Below are positions 1 to 4,575 of a stretch of DNA of 5,122 nt, in pieces. Position 1 is the stretch's first letter. Every line of letters begins with the position of its first letter. Below the pieces are notes generated by a model. That model ran no database searches. It saw only the letters and a list, made by a program, of their open reading frames with translations, and was not told where the DNA came from. Position numbers and translations under genes: made by a program. The DNA comes from Nitrospirales bacterium. GTDB lineage: Bacteria; Nitrospirota; Thermodesulfovibrionia; Thermodesulfovibrionales; Dissulfurispiraceae. The stretch lies in assembly GCA_020846375.1 (NCBI GenBank), contig JADLDZ010000125.1, positions 1 to 5,122 on the forward strand, written 5' to 3'.

Positions 1-419
1 CAAAAATCACGATCGCAGGAATCCTGACCGTATCTCTTTTGGCATCTTCCCTCGCTTTTGCAGAGCTTACCATGAACGAGGGGAAATGGGAGATCACGGT
101 GAAAACCGAGATGCCGGGCATGCCCGCTCAGATCCCTCCCATGAAACACATCCAGTGCATTACGAAGAAAGATGCGGTCCCCCATCCGTCTGAACAGAAT
201 AAGGACTGCAAGATAACCAACGTAAAGATCAGCGGGAATACCGTGTCCTGGGCCATCCAGTGCCAGGGGAAAGAGAACTCGATGAGCGGCTCCGGCAAGG
301 TCACCTATAAAAATGACTCTTTTGACGGCGTTGTGGATATGTCGGCGAATGTGCCCGGACAGGGCTCGATGAAGATACACCAGAAAATGAACGGGAAGCG
401 CCTCGGGGCGTGCAAATAG
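1..419 (+). CDS. DUF3617 family secreted protein (5' end outside window)
   Basis: The frame is open from base 3 and ends at TAG 417-419, giving 138 visible residues; the start codon lies upstream. The first 20 residues are the hydrophobic core and cleavage end of a signal peptide (LLASSLAFA before E21), so the protein is probably periplasmic. A TTG at 39 is inside this signal peptide and is not a credible start. The mature part resembles DUF3617 (Pfam PF12276): an opening GKWEITVKTEMPGMP segment, four cysteines (visible residues 52, 69, 87, 137), a gly-ser-rich middle (MSGSGKVTY), and the typical end GKRLGAC. Family knowledge: DUF3617 proteins are small, exported and of unknown function; the paired cysteines may form disulfides, which is inference. 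It is 87 bases upstream of mlaC on the same strand, but an apparent terminator and promoter lie between, so co-transcription is not assured. The family call is fairly secure; the biochemical role is unknown. Confidence 0.85.
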   Translation, partial: KITIAGILTVSLLASSLAFAELTMNEGKWEITVKTEMPGMPAQIPPMKHIQCITKKDAVPHPSEQNKDCKITNVKISGNTVSWAIQCQGKENSMSGSGKVTYKNDSFDGVVDMSANVPGQGSMKIHQKMNGKRLGACK

Positions 420-426
420 GAGCCTG

Positions 427-458
427 TTTTCCCCGCCGCCCCCTGGGAAAAGATTTTT
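427..458 (+). terminator. Possible rho-independent terminator of the DUF3617 gene
   Basis: TTTTCCC (427-433) and GGGAAAA (445-451) form a perfect 7-bp stem around an 11-base C-rich loop. Two bases later comes a run of five T (454-458). It starts 8 bases after the DUF3617 stop codon. The stem base is A/U only, so it may be weak. The mlaC promoter follows immediately, which fits a transcript end here. Confidence 0.4.
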
Positions 459-459
459 C

Positions 460-488
460 TTGCCGTCCCCTTTCCGGTGTGCTATTTA
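460..488 (+). promoter_or_regulatory. Predicted sigma-70-type promoter for mlaC
   Basis: The -35 is TTGCCG (460-465), matching TTGACA at four of six bases. After a 17-bp spacer comes TATTTA (483-488), preceded by TGC, an extended -10. A TTTAAT (485-490) two bases on is an alternative -10. Transcription would begin near 495, so the GTG at 477 lies inside the promoter and is unlikely to be the mlaC start. An 11-bp palindrome, GGTAT-G-ATACC (492-502), covers the presumed +1. Confidence 0.5.
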
Positions 489-506
489 ATAGGTATGATA
501 CCATCC

Positions 507-1223
507 ATGGGATTCCATCGCACTGCTCCCGCCTCCCCGCGAAAGCGGAGGACTGCAGGGGGCTTCCTTTTCCTGTTTGCGTCCGTTCTCTCTCTTCTTT
601 TCCTCCTTTTCTCCCCGCCCCTTCCCGCGCATGCAGGGGAGCCGACAGAAAGGGTGCGGCAGACGATCGAGGAGATACGCAGCGTCTTCAAGGATGCGGA
701 GCTCAAGAAGCCGGAGAACAGGGAGAAAAGGAACGCCCGGCTGCGCGCCCTTGTCGATGAGCGCTTCGATTTCGAAGAGATGTCGAAACGCACCCTTGCA
801 CGCTACTGGAGGGAGAGGACTCTGGAAGAGAGAAAGGAGTTCGTCGCACTCTACTCCGATCTGCTCAAGGATGTTTATCTGAAAAAGATCAGGCAGCATG
901 AGGGCGAGGTCGAAAAGCATGAGGAAGACAAGGTACTGTACCAGGACGAGAAAGTAGAGGATTCCTACGCCTCTGTCAAGACCCTGGTTGTCACCTATGA
1001 CGGAAAAGAGATACCCGTGGAATACAGGCTCTTGAAAGAGGACGGTGACTGGCAAGCATACGATGTACTGGTAGAAGGGGTAAGCCTGCTGAACAACTAC
1101 CGGTCACAGTTCAGACAGATCATACGCTCCGGCTCCTACGAAGAACTGGTGGAGCGCATCAAGGCGAAAAAGATCGCCGCTTCCCCCGAGGGTAAGAAAG
1201 AAGACAGGAAAGAGGAAGAGTAA
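507..1223 (+). CDS. mlaC: MlaC/Ttg2D-family periplasmic phospholipid-binding protein
   Basis: This is a 238-residue protein of the MlaC/toluene-tolerance family (PF05494). In the Mla pathway, periplasmic MlaC carries phospholipid between the outer-membrane MlaA complex and the inner-membrane MlaFEDB transporter. The signal peptide has a basic n-region (RKRR, 12-15), a Phe/Leu core (20-35) and an AHA site (41-43). The mature domain shows the helical part (FDFEEMSKRTLARYW, 87-101) and the family signature WQAYDVLVEGVSLLNNYRSQF (182-202), then the usual ending region to about residue 221. Residues 222-238 are a Lys/Glu-rich tail that E. coli MlaC lacks. ATG 507 was chosen because the predicted transcription start is near 495 and it gives a well-formed signal peptide; ATG 495 (four residues longer, near-leaderless) and GTG 477 are alternatives. 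None has a strong Shine-Dalgarno at ideal spacing. No mlaA, B, D, E or F gene is adjacent, and glnS follows convergently. Family secure, start uncertain. Confidence 0.9.
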   Translation: MGFHRTAPASPRKRRTAGGFLFLFASVLSLLFLLFSPPLPAHAGEPTERVRQTIEEIRSVFKDAELKKPENREKRNARLRALVDERFDFEEMSKRTLARYWRERTLEERKEFVALYSDLLKDVYLKKIRQHEGEVEKHEEDKVLYQDEKVEDSYASVKTLVVTYDGKEIPVEYRLLKEDGDWQAYDVLVEGVSLLNNYRSQFRQIIRSGSYEELVERIKAKKIAASPEGKKEDRKEEE

Positions 1224-1250
1224 GGCCCCTTCCGGGGAGGAGGTGCCTTA
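1221..1250. terminator. Palindrome spanning both stop codons of mlaC and glnS; possible bidirectional terminator
   Basis: TAAGGC (1221-1226) and GCCTTA (1245-1250) are a perfect 6-bp inverted repeat. The left arm begins with the mlaC TAA and the right arm is the complement of the glnS TAA. Inside, CCCC (1226-1229) can pair with GGGG (1234-1237) as a smaller hairpin. There is no good T-run on either strand, so this would be an imperfect intrinsic terminator. The whole gap between the two genes is 24 bases (1224-1247), so any terminator must be here or inside the genes. Confidence 0.45.
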
Positions 1251-2993
1251 TTGCCTGCCTGCCTTCCGGAGCTTCGCCCATTCGTCCTTCAGAGTGACCG
1301 TGCGGTTGAAGACCGGTTTCCCCGGTGCGGAATCCACCGTATCCACGCAGAAATACCCCAACCGCTCGAACTGAAACCGGGCGCCCGGCTTTGCTTCCCC
1401 GAGACAGGGCTCAAGGCGGCAGGAAGGAAGAGCTTCCAGCGACGCCGGGTTCAGGAACTCGGTGAAGTCCTTCCCTTCCTCCACCTCATCGAGGTCATCC
1501 TTCCGGAAGAGCGTGTCGTAGAGGCGCACCTCCGCTGAGACGGCATGTGGGGCGGAGACCCAGTGCAGCGTCGCCTTGACCTTCCGCCCGTCCGGGGCAT
1601 CGCCTCCCCGCGTTGCGGGATCATAGGTACAGTGCAGCTCTATGATAGTGCCTTTTTCATCCTTCACCACATCGACGCACTTGATGAAATAGGCGTAGCG
1701 CAGACGCACCTCACGGCCCTGGGTCAGTCGGAAGAACTGTTTCGGCGGGTTCTCCATGAAGTCGTCCTGTTCGAGGTACAGTTCACGGCAGAAGGGCACC
1801 TTCCGCGCCCCTGCAGAGGGGTCCTCGGGGTTGTTGACCGCGTCGAGGTACTCCACCTGGTCGTGCGGGTAATTGTCGATCACCACCTTGAGGGGGCGCA
1901 GCACCGCCATCACCCGGGGCGCGCGCCTGTTCAGGTCCTCCCGCACGCAGTACTCGAGGAGGGCAAGGTCGACGAGGCTCTCCCGCTTGCCCACGCCGAT
2001 GCGCTCGCTGAAATTCCGTATGGCTTCGGGCGTATACCCGCGCCTCCGCATCCCCGCGAGGGTGGGCATGCGCGGGTCGTTCCATCCGTGAACATGCCCC
2101 TCGTTGACCAGTTTCAGGAGCTTCCGTTTGCTCAGAACGGTGTAGCTGAGCTTCAGCCGGGCGAACTCTATCTGCTGCGGATGGTAGATGTCCAGCACGT
2201 CGAGGAACCAGTCGTAAAGGGGGCGGTGGTCCTCGTACTCCATGGTACAGAGGGAATGGGTGACTCCTTCGATGGAGTCAGAAATGCCGTGCGCGTAGTC
2301 GTACATGGGGTACATGCACCATGTGTCTCCCGTCCTGTGGTGGTGCACCTTCTTGATCCGGTACATCACCGGGTCGCGCAGGTTGATGTTCCCCGAGGCC
2401 ATGTCGATTTTCGCCCGGAGCACCCGTGAGCCGTCCCCGAACTCCCCCCTCCGCATCCTCTCGAACAGGTCGAGGTTCTCCTCCACGGAGCGGGTGCGGT
2501 AGGGGCTCTCCCTTCCCGGAGCGGTCAGGGTGCCGCGGTATTCCCTGATCTGCTCGGCGGTCAGGTCGCAGACATACGCCCTGCCCGCCTTGATAAGCTC
2601 GACGGCGTATTCATAGAGCTTCCCGAAGTAGTCGGAGGCGTAGTAGAGTCGGTCGCTCCAATCGAAGCCCAGCCAGCGGACGTCCTCCTGGATGGCCTCC
2701 ACATACTCCACCTCTTCCTTGCTCGGGTTCGTATCGTCGAAGCGGAAGTTGCAGACCCCTCCGAACTCCCCGGCAAGACCGAAATTGAGGCAGACGGACT
2801 TGGCGTGCCCGATATGCAGGTAGCCGTTGGGCTCCGGCGGGAAGCGCGTCATCAACCTGCCGCCGTACTTGCCGGTCCTCATATCCTCAGCGATGATGGC
2901 GCGGATGAAATTGGAGGGTGCAGCGGAGCCGGCCCCGCCCGTTCCCCCGGTCCCCTTCTCCTTTATATTCCTGTCCGTTTCCGGTGCGTCCAT
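1248..2993 (-). CDS. glnS: Glutaminyl-tRNA synthetase (EC 6.1.1.18)
   Basis: This cytoplasmic class I synthetase charges tRNA-Gln directly with glutamine. The 581-residue reading is close to the E. coli enzyme (554) and collinear with it. The catalytic domain has FPPEPNGYLHIGHAKS (51-66, HIGH motif) and LSKRK (287-291, the KMSKS-type motif). From remembered E. coli residues, Arg30, Asp66, Tyr211 and Cys229 correspond to R50, D86, Y231 and C249 here, a constant offset of 20, so the active site looks intact. The beta-barrel anticodon-binding region follows from about 360, and the C-terminus ends with the family motif KPVFNRTV (559-566). Residues 11-26 are a Gly/Ala-rich extension. The start at 2993 is preferred because GAGGGG (3001-3006) lies 7 bases upstream; the in-frame ATG at 3008, five codons earlier, has poorer spacing. 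Direct glutaminylation suggests the cell does not depend only on GatCAB for Gln-tRNA, though that is inference. It has its own leftward promoter and converges on mlaC. Confidence 0.97.
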   Translation of the reverse strand: MDAPETDRNIKEKGTGGTGGAGSAAPSNFIRAIIAEDMRTGKYGGRLMTRFPPEPNGYLHIGHAKSVCLNFGLAGEFGGVCNFRFDDTNPSKEEVEYVEAIQEDVRWLGFDWSDRLYYASDYFGKLYEYAVELIKAGRAYVCDLTAEQIREYRGTLTAPGRESPYRTRSVEENLDLFERMRRGEFGDGSRVLRAKIDMASGNINLRDPVMYRIKKVHHHRTGDTWCMYPMYDYAHGISDSIEGVTHSLCTMEYEDHRPLYDWFLDVLDIYHPQQIEFARLKLSYTVLSKRKLLKLVNEGHVHGWNDPRMPTLAGMRRRGYTPEAIRNFSERIGVGKRESLVDLALLEYCVREDLNRRAPRVMAVLRPLKVVIDNYPHDQVEYLDAVNNPEDPSAGARKVPFCRELYLEQDDFMENPPKQFFRLTQGREVRLRYAYFIKCVDVVKDEKGTIIELHCTYDPATRGGDAPDGRKVKATLHWVSAPHAVSAEVRLYDTLFRKDDLDEVEEGKDFTEFLNPASLEALPSCRLEPCLGEAKPGARFQFERLGYFCVDTVDSAPGKPVFNRTVTLKDEWAKLRKAGRQ

Positions 2994-3000
2994 GCTTGTT

Positions 3001-3006
3001 CCCCTC
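3001..3006 (-). promoter_or_regulatory. Shine-Dalgarno that sets the glnS start
   Basis: On the minus strand GAGGGG is followed by seven bases and then ATG (2993-2991). This is near-ideal spacing. The site overlaps the last base of the upstream in-frame ATG (3008-3006) and so argues that the downstream ATG is the real start. Confidence 0.6.
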
Positions 3007-3050
3007 ATCCTTATTCCAGGTGGCGCGGGAAATTCCCCTGCTCAAACAGT

Positions 3051-3078
3051 ATTGTAACACATCGTGCCCGCCTGTGAT
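3051..3078 (-). promoter_or_regulatory. Predicted promoter for glnS
   Basis: Reading leftward, TACAAT (3056-3051) is a good -10 (five of six bases) and is directly preceded by TGT, an extended -10. A -35-like ATCACA (3078-3073, four of six to TTGACA) lies 16 bases upstream. Transcription would start near 3044, giving a leader of about 50 bases to the start at 2993. It is back to back with the tRNA promoter. Confidence 0.55.
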
Positions 3079-3097
3079 GCCTTCTGGAACGAAAGTA

Positions 3098-3127
3098 TGT
3101 CCATCCGGGGGCCGTTTGTGCTATACT
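3098..3127 (+). promoter_or_regulatory. Predicted promoter for tRNA-Leu
   Basis: TATACT (3122-3127) matches five of six -10 bases and is preceded by TGC (extended -10). The -35 region (TGTCCA, 3098-3103) is poor. Transcription would begin near 3134, leaving about 40 bases of 5' leader to be removed by RNase P. ACTGA (3125-3129) and TCAGT (3134-3138) form a small dyad between the -10 and the presumed +1, and TGAGA/TCTCA (3127-3131, 3138-3142) forms another. Either could be chance. Confidence 0.55.
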
Positions 3128-3175
3128 GAGAATTCAGTCTCACGCATAATAAGCAATGGGACTTCACCCCGGAAT

Positions 3176-3259
3176 GCCGAAGTGGCGGAATTGGCAGACG
3201 CGCTAGGTTCAGGGTCTAGTGGTCGCAAGGCTGTGCGGGTTCGAGTCCCGCCTTCGGCA
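3176..3259 (+). tRNA. tRNA-Leu(CAG)
   Basis: This is a full class II tRNA of 84 bases without encoded CCA. The acceptor stem is GCCGAAG (3176-3182) with CTTCGGC (3252-3258), and the discriminator is A3259, as expected for leucine. The anticodon arm is CTAGG (3203-3207), loop TTCAGGG (3208-3214) and TCTAG (3215-3219), so the anticodon is CAG (3210-3212), which reads CUG codons. The long variable arm (3220-3234) can form a short hairpin with a GCAA loop, a class II hallmark. The T arm is GCGGG, TTCGAGT, CCCGC (3235-3251). The D region contains GG-AATTGGCAGA as in other bacterial leucine tRNAs. CCA would be added after transcription. No hairpin terminator follows; 3260-3284 is pyrimidine-rich with one TTTT. 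There is no integrase or duplicated tRNA end to suggest use as an attachment site. Confidence 0.97.
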
Positions 3260-3284
3260 CTCTCTTTTCCCCCTCTCCTCCCTA

Positions 3285-3314
3285 TGAATAAGAAAAGGTC
3301 GGATCTGGTATAAT
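3285..3314 (+). promoter_or_regulatory. Predicted promoter for the TPR-protein gene
   Basis: A perfect TATAAT (3309-3314) preceded by TGG makes a consensus extended -10. The -35 position (TGAATA, 3285-3290, 18-bp spacer) matches poorly. Transcription should begin near 3321, exactly where the first leader hairpin starts, leaving an untranslated leader of about 103 bases. This is the strongest promoter-like sequence in the window. Confidence 0.65.
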
Positions 3315-3320
3315 GAGGGC

Positions 3321-3410
3321 GGATACACCTTAAGGTGTGTCTGCATCCGGTCGCAGCAGGAGATAGTGTGCAGACATACCCCAAGGTATTTTTGCGCCGG
3401 CACACCGCGC
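3321..3410 (+). promoter_or_regulatory. Structured 5' leader with mutually exclusive hairpins (attenuator- or operator-like)
   Basis: Four segments are visible. Segment 1 (3321-3329) pairs with the start of segment 2 (3334-3342) as a 9-bp hairpin with a TTAA loop; its core ACACCTTAAGGTGT (3325-3338) is a perfect palindrome. Segment 2, GGTGTGTCTGCA (3334-3345), pairs equally well with segment 3, TGCAGACATACC (3369-3380): 12 pairs with one G-U. The end of segment 3 (ATACC, 3376-3380) pairs with segment 4 (GGTAT, 3385-3389) around CCAA, followed by T-run 3389-3393; this hairpin can extend to 3368-3397 with one mismatch. Forming 2:3 excludes both 1:2 and 3:4. GCACAC (3400-3405) can also pair with GTGTGC (3366-3371), and GCGC (3394-3397) with GCGC (3407-3410). 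The Shine-Dalgarno AGGAAAGGGG (3411-3420) follows directly. I do not recognise it as a known riboswitch class, and no leader peptide is evident. Confidence 0.55.
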
Positions 3411-3423
3411 AGGAAAGGGGACA

Positions 3424-4503
3424 ATGGCCTCACGAAACAATGGTCAGGTACGAAAGAACAGGAGAAGCCGCTCTGTCGTCATGCTCCTCCTTGCCTTCAT
3501 TGTCGCGGCAGTATCTCTCTCTCCTGCCATTTCTTTCGCCCAGAACCCCGCTCCGGAAGACTTCCCCAGCTATTTGGCAGAGGGGAATCGGTACCGGAGC
3601 AACGGAGAGTGCGAGAAAGCACTGGAGAGCTATGCGAGGGCAAGGGAGTTCCGTCAGTTCCTGCCCGACGAATCGTATCATCTCGCTGTGGCGTATTGTT
3701 ATGTGGACCTGAAGAGATACGACCAGGCCATCGAGGCATACACCCGGGCCATCGGAGGCATAAGGAACAGGGCGTTGCTCTCCGAGATATACCGGAGCCG
3801 GGGGAAGGCTTACTACCTTAAGGCGGCACAGGGCAGCACCTTGGATATGGCCTGCCTTGCGCTGGCGCAGAGAGACCTGAAGGAGGCCTCCATCTCGGGC
3901 GCCGACGTGGCCGATATCGAGATATCCATTTCCCGCGACCTGCAGGTGAAAAAGCCGCTGCCCGCTTCGCCTCCGGGGGAGCACCGGAACCTTGTAGCCG
4001 GACGGGAAGTAGCCGTTATCGAAAGCAGGAGAAAGATGGTGGTCGGCGACGGGGAGTACACGCTTCACCTCTCCCGCGACACCCGGATAACGGACAAGAA
4101 CGCACAGCCGCTCACCGTATTCGACATACGGCCTGGAGATGTTGTCGATTTCACCTACGCGAACGGATACCGCAGCGCTGCCGATACAATGATGCATGTA
4201 TCCGCCCTTACTGTGGAGCTCCATCGGGATGTCCCCCTCCAGGAGAGGGCGGAGGTGGAAGTGGACCGGCACGAGGAGGAGCTCCAGCGGATGTTGCAGA
4301 AGATAGATGACCTGGAGCGCGTGGTGGAGGAGCTGAAGGAGCAGCAGGAGAAAAGGGGTGAAGAGGCTCCTCCGGTGGTTCTGAAAAAGGAAGCACCCGC
4401 TGGCAAAAAACTCAACAAGAAGAAATCTCCCACAGAAAAGGGGAAAGTATCCACGAAAACCGCAGGGGCTGCGGAGAAGGCATCGGTAGGCGACAGTGAA
4501 TAG
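3424..4503 (+). CDS. Secreted TPR protein with beta-rich domain and C-terminal coiled coil (function unknown)
   Basis: The 359-residue protein starts at ATG 3424, three bases after AGGAAAGGGG. A basic n-region (KNRRSR, 11-16), hydrophobic core (18-36) and SFA|Q cleavage site (37-40) form a signal peptide, so it is probably periplasmic. Two clear tetratricopeptide repeats span about 48-81 and 82-115 (the second has LAVAYCYVDLKRYDQAIEAYTRAI), with a degenerate third at about 116-160. After a Pro-rich linker (178-186), residues 188-266 look like a small beta domain: VAGREVAVIES, an Asp-Gly turn at 209-210, DTRIT, and FDIRPGDVVDF. This is reminiscent of DUF5666-type domains, but the match is only by eye. 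Residues 272-312 are a Glu/Leu heptad coiled coil, and 313-359 is a Lys/Ala-rich disordered tail. TPRs usually bind proteins, so a scaffold role in the envelope is plausible. No enzyme motif is seen. It is a single-gene unit facing the pyruvyl transferase gene. Confidence 0.85.
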   Translation: MASRNNGQVRKNRRSRSVVMLLLAFIVAAVSLSPAISFAQNPAPEDFPSYLAEGNRYRSNGECEKALESYARAREFRQFLPDESYHLAVAYCYVDLKRYDQAIEAYTRAIGGIRNRALLSEIYRSRGKAYYLKAAQGSTLDMACLALAQRDLKEASISGADVADIEISISRDLQVKKPLPASPPGEHRNLVAGREVAVIESRRKMVVGDGEYTLHLSRDTRITDKNAQPLTVFDIRPGDVVDFTYANGYRSAADTMMHVSALTVELHRDVPLQERAEVEVDRHEEELQRMLQKIDDLERVVEELKEQQEKRGEEAPPVVLKKEAPAGKKLNKKKSPTEKGKVSTKTAGAAEKASVGDSE

Positions 4504-4515
4504 TGGATAGTGGCA
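4495..4515 (+). repeat. Three imperfect heptamer repeats across the TPR-gene stop codon
   Basis: AGTGAAT (4495-4501), AGTGGAT (4502-4508) and AGTGGCA (4509-4515) are tandem 7-base units. The TAG stop (4501-4503) lies across the first junction. Because 7 is not a multiple of 3, gain or loss of one unit upstream of the stop would change the C-terminal frame. Confidence 0.5.
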
Positions 4516-4563
4516 AGGGAATCAGAAGACAAAATGCCCTGTGACCCTCTCTCTTCCCTTTTT
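4515..4563 (+). terminator. Possible terminator after the TPR gene
   Basis: AAGGGAA (4515-4521) and TTCCCTT (4554-4560) are a perfect 7-bp inverted repeat, and the right arm runs into five T (4559-4563). The 32-base loop is long but can add an AGA/TCT inner pairing (4524-4526, 4548-4550). It acts only rightward; on the other strand no T-run follows the stem, so no terminator is seen for the leftward gene. Confidence 0.4.
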
Positions 4564-4575
4564 GAAGCGTTCAGC

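Noticed and set aside
486..1055. 189-codon open frame antisense to mlaC
   Set aside because: mlaC has clear family motifs in this stretch, so this is a mirror frame.
1545..2429. Long open frame (294 codons) on the plus strand inside glnS
   Set aside because: It is exactly antisense to the strongly conserved GlnRS catalytic domain, is His/Val/Leu-rich with no recognisable domain, and has no ribosome binding site. It is a typical GC-rich shadow frame.
3176..3259. tRNA-Leu as an integration (att) site of a mobile element
   Set aside because: No integrase, no repeated tRNA 3' end and no change of base composition is seen nearby. Both flanks are ordinary genes with their own promoters.
2918..3313. 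Plus-strand frame running through the tRNA-Leu gene
   Set aside because: It reads through a well-formed tRNA and the promoter region; no coding signal or start site supports it.
3321..3423. Known riboswitch (for example cyclic-di-GMP GEMM-I) in the TPR leader
   Set aside because: The conserved GEMM-I core bases and tetraloop-receptor pattern are not present; I could not match another class by eye.
3430..4272. 280-codon open frame antisense to the TPR gene
   Set aside because: The plus-strand frame has a signal peptide, TPRs, promoter and Shine-Dalgarno; the antisense frame has none of these.
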